64,000 nt of DNA from Leptasterias polaris (lineage: Eukaryota; Echinodermata; Asteroidea; Forcipulatida; Asteriidae): positions 1,674,001 through 1,738,000 of the forward strand of contig JAZGTN010000098.1 of assembly GCA_037783415.1 (NCBI GenBank), read 5' to 3'. Both the position numbers and the translations under genes were made by a program. How positions within the stretch are numbered: the stretch's first letter is position 1; each line of letters opens with the position of its first letter. The notes under the pieces were generated by a model, which made no database searches, was not told the origin of the DNA, and saw nothing but the letters and a program-made list of their open reading frames with translations. Below are positions 1 to 12,300 of this stretch, one piece after another.

Positions 1-959
1 TCCGAGTTCTTGGTGATTTTTTTTTCGCACATGGCAGCATTTTAGTCGGGACAATTCTCACTATTGGTAGAAGAACATAAAAGTAACTTAAGCCAAACTC
101 GATTAAACATTGTAACTTTAAACGACTGACAGTAATTGTGTCTTTGTTACATATTGAAAAGGGGAATGCCAAACAAAAAGGCCGACCTTTCTGTCCCCAC
201 AATTTTGGAGCTACTTTGTTGGTCAAAGTAGACTGTCTGATCGAGTTAACACTTTGTTTACTTCACAATTGCTTTGAGAACGATCGTTTTATTTTTAACG
301 TCTTAAATGAACTCTAAATTCACCTCCACGACGAATGCTTTCTTAATTTTTTTGATCAGTCAAACCAATTAACTTTTTTTGGCGGGCACTGACCTTATGG
401 GTTATGGCCTTCCATACAAACCTACAAACTATCCGCCTACGGCTCTTTCAGTTATTCCATTCAGTTAAACGACATTCAGTAAAATGGAGGAAAAATTAAC
501 TTCTATAATGTGCTCCCTCAGCTTCAAAACGCACTCAACAGATATTTCGTCAAACGTGACCTTTGACCTCGATGTAAGTTTCCGTGAACTGTTTGCTTAC
601 AAGTGGTTTTAATACCGACTGGTGCCTTGAAGTTGATACAGTCATGTTCCATTTTTTATAAGAAACCCTCAAGTCTACTCTCGGCAGAAGATTCAAAATG
701 ACTGAAGAGAGGAAAAGGTTTTCAACTTGCTATTCCCCCCCCCCGGAATATCCAGAGAAAACAGTCCCCCTTCTCCACACAGTAAACGAATCAAAGATGT
801 CATCGTAAAGAGAAGGGCATGTGACCCGACCTTTTACAATACTGGTATGTTAATAAGGGTGGTGAGTGTGAAAATGTAGTAACCTTGCATATTTAGACTA
901 TTCTTTCTATTATTTCATGTTAACTCTGAAGGGGGTCCGGCATCCATACCCCACCCCAA
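1..959. other. Flank, no gene seen
   Basis: AT-rich sequence with scattered short C-runs. No ORF with a recognisable domain, no splice-bounded exon and no clear repeat was seen. Confidence 0.5.
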
Positions 960-1180
960 TCCTAACACGACATGCGTGAGACTGTAGCTCACCCCCACCC
1001 CCCCCCCCCCACCTCCATCATGCGTGTGGTCAGCTCATACCCCCAATCTCTAGTTCCCTTTTCATCTGACCGTAACCCCAAAAAGAGAACGACATGCGTG
1101 TGACCAGCTATATCATCTAATTCCCTCTTCATCTATAACCACCAACTTAACACGGCATGCGTGTGACCAGTCTCTTGTGG
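960..1180. repeat. Degenerate tandem repeat of about 65 bp
   Basis: Four imperfect occurrences of a block with core CATGCGTGTGACCAGC start near 969, 1019, 1093 and 1156. They are separated by C-rich or ACC-rich spacers. The copies have diverged, so this is an old local satellite-like array and not a recent expansion. Confidence 0.5.
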
Positions 1181-2546
1181 TGAGGTTATTAACGTTGGTT
1201 GAAGATTGATGACCAAACCACCATCCAATTATTCGCTTCCTTGAAAGTGACACATTTACACCACAAGTCTTACCTTAGTTAAGGCTATGTATCACATGTA
1301 CCCTCGCTTATAATATTGATATAGCATATCAGCCATTGGTACTTGAAAAAAAACAGTGCTCCTTAAAGACTGACAAGTCTTGACATCTCACCCCTACTCC
1401 AGTGCTTTAAAACGCTCCACGAGGGAAACCCTTTATACCCACTGAAACTTCACCCAAAACATAGCCCTCGTTGGCAAACATTTCCTATGCACATATTTAA
1501 TTTTTTGTTTGCAGATGTTTTGTATTCATGGCATTACACCATTTTAATGTGTAGCTTATACCCTTTGATCGTGTTCAATACTGAAAGAACACTGTAATTT
1601 ATCACTTGTGACTTAATACAATCCAAAACCCATCATTATGGATGCAATATATAAATCGACTAATTACAATGAGTCATTTCAAGATATGGTGGACACATCA
1701 TGACAGTCTATTCCTACCTCCATGGTATTAGGTTTTTGTAAATTTGTCTGCAATATACACCCATCCTAACAGTTCACTCCTACGGTGTACACCATTATCT
1801 CAAAAGGCTAATGGAACACTTTCAACATAATTTATGAATCTGAGAAGACATTAACAAACTACATGGTGAAGTACATTACTGAGCTCCGGATAAATTATCT
1901 CGCCAAAAAGACTAAAATGAAACGAAATTAACTTGCCGTTATAATTTATAATTAACTGAAACTAAAGATTCTGAGACAACTTCTTAATTTCAGTTATCGT
2001 CTTGGCGAGTCAAATGATCTCGTTATGTGGATACGCTCCACAGGGTGGAGCTCCGTACGTCGCATCGTCGATGCGAACATCGTGAGGTATCTTTGGTCAT
2101 GCAGACGGCTTCCTTTAGACGCTGATTTACGGCGCGGCAACGCTCTAAGTTCATTACACTGTGTTTATTGCAGTTATTCACAGAATGCTGTAATTGCGTC
2201 AAAATATAGTCCGGGTTGATACGCATGCCAAAAACTGATGTCAATAAATGGGCAAATTTGTCATTCACTACTATTAGTAACATTCCCAAGAAGTAGGTCT
2301 GTGGGTACAGTCACAGTTCCAGTTAATGAGAGAACGTGACTTCAAAACCGGGGGCCAGCAAGACTGGGATGAATGTAATAAATGGGGTTTACATTATTTG
2401 TGTAGCTGACATGTCTACGTTTACGTTTTTTATTATACAGTCATTGCATCGTCGGTATATTTGAGTGCAGGGACGGTCAATGGTACAATTACAACAAGGC
2501 TTGTCATTGTAGGCCTATATGTTAATTAATGTGTCACTGAGTGTAT
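1181..2546. other. Flank, no gene seen
   Basis: AT-rich stretch. The only open frames are short (60-90 codons), overlap on both strands around 2023-2289 and show no recognisable protein, so they are treated as chance. Confidence 0.5.
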
Positions 2547-2590
2547 GCCTACATGTTAATTAATGTTGACACATTAATTAACATGTAGGC
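2547..2590. repeat. Perfect inverted repeat, 20-bp arms, 4-bp loop
   Basis: Arms at 2547-2566 and 2571-2590 are exact reverse complements around TGAC. A third related half-copy (GTTAATTAATGTGTCA) lies just upstream at about 2521-2536. The arms are AT-rich in the middle and carry GCCTACATG at the outside. It could extrude as a cruciform or be the remnant of a short foldback transposon. Confidence 0.85.
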
Positions 2591-3184
2591 AATTAGTGTG
2601 TAAGAGACAACCCCAGAGAAGCCACTGAGGAGGGGATTTTAGAAAATCGGTTTGAAGTGATATACCTTGCTATTACTTTATACATGTTTCATTCATTTGC
2701 TAAAATTTAAACTTTTTGAAAATACACAACATTAGAATCTTGTATAAACAATTGTATAACCCATTAGTATAGGGAAAACAAACTAAGGTAATTGCGGAAA
2801 TGTGAACTTGGTTTGTATTTTTCCTATATGGATTCTGAATTTGCTTCAAAAAGACTATTACTTCTGGATTAAATTACGTAACAGTACTTTCAATTAATTT
2901 ATATTTTAAAGATGGTTTAATATTGTTGTTTTGTTGTACGTGTGGTGTAGAACGTTTTTACTCCACATGTAATTGAACCTTCAGGTCTCCAATCATGTTG
3001 TTTTTGTTTTGGGGGCTTTTTTCAAACACCATTTAATACAACAAGTGTTCCATTAATTACTTTCACTTTCTGATTGTTACAAATTAATGTCAAACAAGAA
3101 ATTAACAGGCTTCGGACGATGTTGTTGCCCTGGCATAAAATATTCTGACATTCTAGATCCAATGTTATGATCGGCTGTAAATCC
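2591..3184. other. Flank, no gene seen
   Basis: AT-rich sequence with nothing recognised. Confidence 0.45.
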
Positions 3185-3620
3185 GTGCTCTTATCCGTGT
3201 CGTGGCCGAGCGGATAAGAGCACCGGACTCAAGCTCTGGTGTTTCTGTTCAGCAGAGTGTGGGTTCGAGTCCCGGTCGTGACACTTGTGTCCTTAAGCAA
3301 GACACTTAACCATTATTGCTTCGTCCTTCGGATGGGACGTAAAGCCGTTGGTCCCGTGTGTTGTGTAATGCACGTAAAAGAACCCAGTGCACTTATCGAA
3401 AAGAGAATGGGTTCGCCCCGGTGTTCCTGGTTTGATTGGCTGCATATTGCGCCACAGCATCTTGTAAAACCATTACATGGTGCTATGTAAAGGAATAGGT
3501 CTCATACTTCATAGCTCCACATACCTTGCAGGAAAATACTGACTGTTGAAGCGCCTTGAGCGTCACTGAGTGACGGATATGAGCGCTATATAAGAAGCCA
3601 CTATTATTATTATTAAAAGC
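3185..3620 (+). mobile_element. tRNA-Leu-derived SINE
   Basis: The head, about 3199-3283, resembles a tRNA. It has an A box TGGCCGAGCGG at about 3203, an anticodon-like loop CTCAAGC (CAA, leucine type), an extra arm and a perfect B box GGTTCGAGTCC at 3262-3272. A conserved non-tRNA body follows, with CGGATGGGACGTAAAGCCG and CACGTAAAAGAACCC. The tail is GCGCTATATAAGAAG and the end is (ATT)n at about 3602-3616. This layout (pol III promoter, body, LINE-type tail, short microsatellite end) is that of a SINE. A reverse copy lies at about 49840-50105 and a degraded tail at about 57424-57690. Oddly, the 5' edge carries an inverted copy of its own A-box region (3185-3197 against 3211-3223). Confidence 0.8.
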
Positions 3621-6600
3621 AAATAGGCCTACCACCAGCTACAATTTTATCACATAATATAATTTAAAGAAAAAATATAATCATAGGGAATAGTTTGTAA
3701 AAGATTTACATTTTATATGTATTGCACCTCTGGCTGATGTGTAATTTGAACTTCTGATTACGATACTCACAATTTCAATAAAATTCGAAAAATATGTAAG
3801 TCACTCCTTTTCTGTGTAGTTTCCAACAACCAACATGAAGGTAAAAACCGGTTACTACATTCAGGGATGTTGTAAAGGTTCATGACATGGTGCTTATTAA
3901 GATTGCAATCATCGATCGAAATAAGCAAACAGTTAGCGGCCTTCAAATGTTATTCTGTAGATACCTCTGGATGACACCCCACATTATGCATTGTGAATAA
4001 CTGCAATGAAAGCAAGTGTCATTGTGGCTTACAAACATTACGCCTTCTCTTGTTTACTGTCCGTCTTTACCAATTATGCATACAATCTGTTTAATCCGGG
4101 TTGTTTATAAACATCTAGCACGTTGGCCTTTTGATGTGACACTCAGTAAAGGCGATATAATTTAGGGTGAAATGTGAATGCTCGAAAGGTAGACTACTAA
4201 TACATGCAACAGGAGTCAACGGCCGAAAATATAGGCGTAGACTTTAGTCCAAACATCAACAACATGGCAAATAAATCGCACAGCAAATTATACTAAGATC
4301 ATCTATGTATAGTGAATACCGTCCGCTGACATCACATAGGCCTTCTATCGGCAGTTCCTTGCGGTATTTTGGATAAGAAATGTGTAATTTACGTGACCTA
4401 ACAACTGCTTATAACTTTGCAAAATGCTGGTTGAAAAAACGGAAACAAAACAAAACCGGATTCGAAAGTGTATCCGAATAATATATCACATCGTCTGCCA
4501 GCATATAAGCTGTAATCAAAACCACAAGGTCTTGCACCGAGACTATATATATACACATGCCGTAATCAAAACGAGAAGGTCTTGCACCAAGACTACAGGC
4601 AGTCTCTGGTGTGGTGTAGCCTGAATTCCGGTCAACGCACTGTCATATTTATTGTCACCGTAATGATTAATGTGATTGATAACAATTTTGTTCACACCAA
4701 AGGTATGTTACTCCATAGAGAGGCCAGTGTCAGTGACTGTTGATTATAGAACACTTAATCATACAATCTTTGTTGATCAATTCGTATAAACTGTATTTGA
4801 CTATGGCATACAAACATATCCAGAAAACCCGTTGATGATTATACGTGGCGGGGAACTTCAAACCAAACTTCATCATGACTGACTATTGAAAACGTCTTTA
4901 TTTCGTTATCCGTGTACCCCCTCAGAAAACTACCCGTCCCCTTCGCCTGCTGTGCATACTCTAACTATCCAATAACAAGACAAGTAAACAGTGACATCCA
5001 TAACAGAAACAGTTGCAGTGCTGTGAATTAGCACCACGCGAAGACACTGATTGGTAAAATTAGTCGCTACAACGGGGGTCGCTAAGAATCATGTTCACCT
5101 AAAATACTTCAGTTGGTGGTGCGTTGTGGATGGATCACATATCAATGATCCGTCTCGAGCCATAAAACCAGAATATGCAGGGTTTTTTTAATAAGAAGTT
5201 ACCGAATGTGTGCATTTCAATCTTATCAAACTATTTTGTTTCTTACACAAGACGCCATTTTGAATTCAAAATTGACACGTCATTTCTAATTTCTACAATG
5301 ACATTATTTCACCCAAATGGCATTGACAACGCCAGTGACATAACAGATTTTCAAGCATCAAGTTTGTAAATAAGAAAAAAAAATGAAAGCTTTCACATTT
5401 GAAATCGCATACAGGTTTTCTAAATACTAGTACCACCCCTGTCTCACACCTATAGGTCTATTATGTAAAAGAAGGTGTTGAAGAAAGAAGCAATTGCGTG
5501 GTCAGAATTCAATTCATGGGGAGGATGAAGTAATGGGAACATTAGCCCACTGCATGTGAAATCATCATTTCCCGTTGTTTTACACTGAAACGTCACCACA
5601 AAAATTTGTAAAACATTTCACAAGTTGGATGTTGGTTTATGGAGTGTTTTGAAAACCAGAGGATAAGAATAATACACCATATCAAAAACCAATATTACTG
5701 GGGTCCTCTCCAAATGAATACTAGACTGGCACTATAGTCTTCAAATCAAGGGTCGCGGTTTATTAGCGATAGATTCGAGCAACCTCGGTGTAGAAGTTGA
5801 TCTTCATTGATAAGTATTGATCGACATGTAGTTGGTTCTTCCTGTTGGTAGGGATTGCCTCATATTTGTCTTGGGTTCACGATGGGGTACTTTGGCAGAG
5901 GTGGTAGGCTCTAGCCAGTTAGGTCATTATAGACCGAGATTTAATCTTTGCCGACGATAATATTGTCATAATTCATCAATCTAGCGACTACGATGGGAAT
6001 GGAAACCCTTGAAATGGGACCATGTACAGGTTGGCATACAACAAAATTAAGATAATAAAATGGTCAGCTATGCCTGTAATAACGACAACGTACGGGATCG
6101 CTAGGCTGCCTGAAAAGAACAGTTAAAGATTAATATTCCGAAAGCTCAATGCTGCATAACAAGTTCAGATTAAAATTTCCAATATTTCCATCTGAAATAT
6201 ATACTGTCAAGTCGATATGAAAAAAAAACATCTGAAGAAACTAAATGTAGCTTATTTTGATTGTCTCAATTAAAATAAGAACATACTTCACTGACAAAAC
6301 ATAAACAATTATCGTTGACTAAAACATGATCACTTAGTTTGATGAAACCATGCATGGGATGAATGGTTGGATAGATGATTTGTTTAGGATGAACATTAAT
6401 TTACTTTTACAAAAACCAACGACGTATAGACGATAAGTTTAGGCTATTGTAGAGACTGCGAACATTTTTTCATTGTCGTATTTGAATTGTAGCCATTAGG
6501 TATACACTATAAGAAAAATCTTTTGCCTTCCAAATTCTTTTTATTTTATCCTTTTTACTTTTTGTTAATTCGTTATGTATCAGCCCTCGAGCTGTCTTGT

Positions 6601-8650
6601 ATCGAATTTGATTTCAATTCAATTCAATTCAAGTTGAAATAAGTATTGAATTGGTTCTCAGACCAATCGAATTGGAACAAGTAGAAACTTTTAGTTTGTT
6701 GTTATTAAACCCATCAGGAAAAATTTCAGCCGTTTGGCGCCCTCTATTGATAACCTGTCACAATCCATGCTGGCATTATGCCATGCGCTCTATTATCGTC
6801 GAATCGTTGGTAGTGTCAAATAGATTTTCAATCATATTTTGTATAATGTGCACACACAAATTGGAAAGTAACACTGACCATTTTTTATAAGGAATTTACA
6901 TTTTAGCGCCACTACAGCGTCTTTATTTTCCAGGAAAGGCCCATGTGTTTGATTGCGCCTTACGGATGGCAAATGAGTTGAACATTTTCTCAACGTCCGG
7001 GAAGCAATTTTGATACAGTATTTGGTTTCATACCATTGTTAATGGATCGTTAGGTCGATACCACCCATGAGGTTTCTGAATCCGCATTAATACCGATTTA
7101 TCCCATTGAATTGAAGTGAACACATATAATGTACAGGGGTTCCGTAACCTGCATTTTCACTGACTTTATTATAAGATACCGTAGGTCCCTAAACTGATGA
7201 ATGATTGCCATTTCCGCCACTGCTTATACAAGCCCTAAAAAGGTCGTGGACAATGTGTACAATTTGAACTTAAATTTTACTCGGGAATAAGTAAGTGTGC
7301 CCCCCCCCCCTCCCCGAAACGGCTAACATTATCCGAAGTTTAATTGATTGTGACACAAAGGACCCCTTGAGGGCGTCTTCTGATTCTAAAGACCGCATGT
7401 GATACACTTACAACCGCTATCTTGATCCTCCCTGAAAAAGGATGAAGTTAAAAAAAAAGTTAACGTTACTACAAGACGGTCACCCGAGAGACCGCTTGAG
7501 GTGAACACATGTCGCTGTCAACTAGAGTGATTGTACCGGGTGAATAAAGCATTATCCCCGCCTCCACTGCAGCCTGGACCCGGACTGAGACCCACATTCA
7601 TATAATTCTTGCAGATCGTTTGTTCTTTTGCCTGGAGCTGTATTATGATTTTGTCAATTACACCATCAGTGTGGCGTACAGCGGCAGATTTATATTGCGG
7701 TGAGGTTTTGAATAAACAATTAGGGTCAATGATCACATATCAATTTATCATAACTTGCAATTTGGACAAAAAATGCACTATACTGTTTTAGACTTGGGAG
7801 TCTGGGCACATGAGTGTTGGGTTTCCATGTACATTGCTTTAACGTGAAGTTTTGGTGTTAACAAAAAAGCCACCATGCACTTCACAGGGTCCCAGTGTTG
7901 AGTACGCGCGAGCCTTAGGCCTATACATTGCTTGAAAAGTCTACGATTTCCTCCACTGTTTTACCCTCATAATAACTCTTAAGTTTTTTTCACCGTTGAT
8001 AAACTGTAGACATTCATAATATTAAAGTGAATTACTACTCATCCACTTGTTTTCAATCACACCACCCAATCAGCTCTTAAATATGTCATCAAACTTCGGT
8101 GTTCTATTTTATGAAAATAACAACGAATAGTTTTGGTCAGGCGTTTCTACACGTTCATATTGGGATTATTTTTATTAGGAATTGAAATTAATAATGGTGA
8201 TTTCATGGGGCCTTGTGTTTGTGTTATTTCCTCGACTTTAACTGTATTTAAGACAACCGTAAATATTTTTCGGAAGGATTGGTTGATACTGGTATGAATA
8301 TTTGACTGAGTGAGAATCAATTTCCTGTTCTTTATTGACTACCATAGTTAAGTGAACTCATCATCACCAGTGTCATACCCCCCCCCCCCTCCCCCGCCCC
8401 GGTCACATTTATTTCGTCATCACCCTTGCCATCGCCATCGTTATCGGGCGTCTTCGTCACCATTATTGTCGCCGTCACCATAAGCTTGATTGATACCCTA
8501 ATCATCATCATCTTCTTCTTCATCGGCTACCCCTCCCCTTTGTCTTCACTGTGGTTGGGAAGGAAATAGACCCTTCACTTGAGATTGAAGCGTTTCTACT
8601 TCATTAAGACACAAAATAAAGTTGACAGTTCTCAAAGTTATGGAAACATT
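3621..8650. other. Upstream flank of Wnt16, no gene seen
   Basis: Five kilobases of AT-rich flank. It contains a small direct duplication of about 50-bp period at 4511-4596 (core AAGGTCTTGCACC). It also has C-runs near 7301 and 8380 and a cryptic CAT/CTT-rich stretch at about 8340-8530 that generates a spurious open frame. No splice-bounded coding exon was recognised. Confidence 0.5.
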
Positions 8651-8789
8651 AAAGCTTCTCTTTTAAGCGACCTTATCAGTAAGAAAAGAAGATTACAATT
8701 AACTTTTGATGTTTTCCTCTAAAAGCGATCACAGTCGGTGTCCGCATTGCAAACAAACTCGTTACTTGAGCGCAAAGGCGGAATGTCTT

Positions 8790-9217
8790 TTCTACTTGAG
8801 CTTGGCTCCACCCTCTCAAAGCGAACCGCATTGATTGACAGCCCGTGTTCAGAAGGCGCTGCCACTGATTGGCTGCTAAGTCAGCGGCTACGTTTCATCT
8901 CAACCAATCAGATGGGTAAATCAAAGGGTCACCGCCTACCGGTGTCTTGATGAGTTTGTTCAATGGTGTGGAACGACAGCACGCATGCATTCTTGCCATG
9001 CAAAGAATTCTATCACACTCTTTACATGTATATACAAATTTGAGTTCATGCAAGGAGGTTGTTGATGGAGAAAATTCTTCAACAGATGCATGTACTCGGG
9101 GATTATACTGATAACTGTAATTTTCTTCCATTACTCGAGGACACTTTGAAGTCAGATTTAAAACTAAAAGTGATTTTTTTAAGTTATTGAGGACAAGGTT
9201 TGTGGATCTGTAGTGGA
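8790..9217 (+). promoter_or_regulatory. Candidate Wnt16 promoter and 5' UTR
   Basis: This stretch, directly upstream of the Wnt16 start, is richer in G+C than its surroundings. It carries a reverse CCAAT box (ATTGG, 8868-8872), a forward CCAAT box (8904-8908) and a TCF/LEF-type site ATCAAAG at 8920-8926. There is no clear TATA box. The spacing of two opposed CCAAT boxes about 35 bp apart and 300 bp from the ATG fits a CCAAT/NF-Y promoter. The TCF-like site would allow feedback from canonical Wnt signalling, which is an inference from one motif. An in-frame TGA at 9188-9190 closes the frame ahead of the start codon. Confidence 0.5.
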
Positions 9218-9318
9218 ATGGATTCCAACAACTTAGCGGTGTGTAAATTGTGGAGATTTACGTTTTCGTGTCTGGTGTTTCTGTGTGTTCTCCCCGCTAC
9301 GTCTAAAGCATCATGGAT
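9218..9318 (+). CDS. Wnt16: Wnt16 coding exon 1 (signal peptide)
   Basis: Encodes residues 1-33 and two bases of codon 34. The start is chosen because it is followed by a signal peptide and preceded by an in-frame stop at 9188. The exon ends at a GTGAGT donor; the split codon AT|G gives Met34 of WMWLGIAS. Confidence 0.9.
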
Positions 9319-12300
9319 GTGAGTATACTGTTCATTTGTATTACTGTTACTTTTAGTATCTTACGAAGGAAGAAATACAATAGTTAAAACACATGTCCAT
9401 CTGATTTTATAACTCGTCGACCGATTAAACTGTTCTTGCGTGGGGCAAACGGTGTAATGACATTTTAATGGCAGGGGGTTGACTCGTCGTTTGTTGGGGA
9501 GGATCCGGGCGAACATAGACCGACAGTTGTTGTTATGACCATCTGACTCATAATGTGTTTTTTTGTGCAATATTTTGAGCAATACCTGAAACTTGGGTGA
9601 GATTTGTTATATTTGGTGATCGAAGGGTAGGCCTAGGCCTACTGACAGTGAAATAACTCTCTACGACTATGATAGGCCTAGTATATACCAAATATTCAGC
9701 AGAGGAGCAATTTATGCTTTAAAGTTTAAGTTGTGTAGGCCTACTTTAGAAATGTAAACCTCAACTTGATGTAAAATATTGAATCGAAATCCACAAATAG
9801 CTCAATATTCATCAGCAAACGAATTGCGCATAAAACAAATAAAATGTTTTCATGAAACTTTACTCGAAGCCACAAACACGGGACTTTAAGATATTAACTA
9901 CGACTGTTTCTTTTAAAGGCAATATAATTGCTGCAACATATTGCAACTGACACAAAATACATGCACCCGCCTGTGAATTGTCTACCACTAGTCTCTTCGA
10001 CCGATTAAACATTTTGTGTACTGTTCTTGTGTGGGGCAAACGGTGTATAAATGACATTTTAATGGCAGGGGGTTGACTTGTTTGTTGGGTAGGTAGGATC
10101 CGGGCGAACATAGACCGACAGTTGTTGTTTATGACCATCTGACTTTTATGTGTTTTTTGCAATATTTTGAGCAATACCTAAAACTTGGGTGAGATTTGTT
10201 ATATTTGGTGATCGAAGGGTAGGCCTACTGACAGTGAAATAACCCTCTACGACTATGATATACCAAATATTCAGCAGAGGAGCAATTTATGCTTTAAGTT
10301 GTGTAGGCCTACTTATTAAGAAATGTAAACTTCAACTTGATGTAAAATATTGAATCGAAATCCACAAATAGCTCAATATTCATCAGCAAACGAATTGCGC
10401 ATAAAACAAATAAAATGTTTTCATGAAACTTTACTCGAAGCCACAAACACGGGACTTTAAGATATTAACTACGACTGTTTCTTTTAGTTTTAAAGGCAAT
10501 ATAATTGCTGCAACATATTGCAACTGACACAAAATACATTATGCATCCGCCTGTGAATTGTCTACCACATATAGTCTGGTGTCACGTCCCCTAAAGGCAA
10601 AGATGATCATGTATTTGTTGTCTCATAATAGTAAATCCGTGCCCTGGGGTGACTCCGTACAACAACCCCCTTCAATCTAGGTCTTGTTGTGGGTGAACTC
10701 ATACACCACGACCGGGCCATGGTTAACCCGCAACACATCGCCCGCAGTGCGGCTTTCTCTAAACCCTCTTCCAGGCATCCGACGTCTTGTACTGCGCGTC
10801 ACTTCCAATTACATTGGACTATACACAGTTACTGATTGTAGCTTTTTCTTTGACCGAGTGTTCAACATCTTTGGCTTTATTTGTCATATTTTATCCACGA
10901 CATAAACTGAATTTTCTCCAGGGAATTTGACTTTCCGGATTCCAAATTTCTGTAAATTTGACTAAATTTGCTAAAATTAAGCCCGAACTTTGAATACTTG
11001 AATACATAATGAAAAAAAACACGGTGTGGACGTGTGTAAGTCCACATAGTGTTTCAAGTCCCTACTGTGTGGACCTCTTTTGTTCTCATGTAACACTTAA
11101 AAAACGAAAAACATGTATCCACAAGTAAAATGCAGTTCATTAACCCACTCTGGACTGGAAATTGTTCTGTAAACAGTGTGGGACTGGAAACTGACACATG
11201 GCTTAGCATTAAGTTTCCAACCAAAATCATCTGTCACACGTGACCTACAGTTAAGTTGGAGCACTTCGCTCAGTAATGTGCACATGAAACCGCATCAAGT
11301 GCACTGCAGATCACATGGATGTGATTTACATTGAACGTGAATCATACGTGTTTATTTTAATTTAAACCTTCATCTCCGTTACTTAGCAAGGATCTTGCAC
11401 TACATTTTAGGTTAACCCATAGCGGATCCAGGTAATGAAATTTGTATATACCCGGTCTGTGAGACATTATTTCGGTAAAACAATGTTGTTGGGCATATAA
11501 ATCAACTTATAAATGCTGATAAGAAGCGGATAAGTTGCACCCAAAGTTCTTCCCAAGTTAAGTCCAGCCCATCAGTGAATCACCATCAGGTTGGAGATAC
11601 CATGTTACTGAGTGAACCATTACATAGGCCTAGCAGTTGGTAGTGGTCCTATTAAAGCTAACCCATGCAGAACTCACACTTACATATATTGGACCTGTCT
11701 GTGTAGACCGCACAAGTCTTGCACCGTGTTCCCCATTTTTTGGTTGGTTTCCCACGTTTATTGCTTTAATATGCAAAGGAAAACAAATCGCGCTCTTCCG
11801 AACATCCGAACGCATGGGGGACTTGGCCAGTCTGTAATGACACAGGAAAGATTCTGTCCACATTTAGTTTAAAACATTTGACACATTTAATACCACATGA
11901 TGCGTTTCTCATTTTGTAAATTTGAAATGTGAAAAGCAAATTAATTGTAAGCAACAGTGTCCAATATTACATTACACCATAGGTTAAATTATCACACAGT
12001 GTTCGGTAGTCACGCATTAGGAGGAAAATCTAATTGGATTAATTAAGAAATTTGTAATGTAAGGATGGTGTTGCTAATGAATGGAAGTTAACGATTCTTC
12101 TGAAAGCAAGTAGAGTGAATCCTATAGAGTGAAGGTTTTACAATTCCTTAAGGGACGACATTTTATAAACTTTGGATTTAAAAATTAACCAAAATAACAA
12201 GGGGCAGTACAAAGGATGTGACTGTGAGGCTATACAGAATTGTCCACCCATATTTGTTTTTTCCTTTTGTATGTTTTGTATGCCTTGACTTGTCGTATGT

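Noticed and set aside
3199..3283. Functional tRNA-Leu(CAA) gene
   Set aside because: It continues into a SINE body and tail, and stems are imperfect.
8332..8523. 63-codon reverse frame, Asp/Met/Gly-rich
   Set aside because: Product of CAT/CTT-type low-complexity DNA and a C-run.
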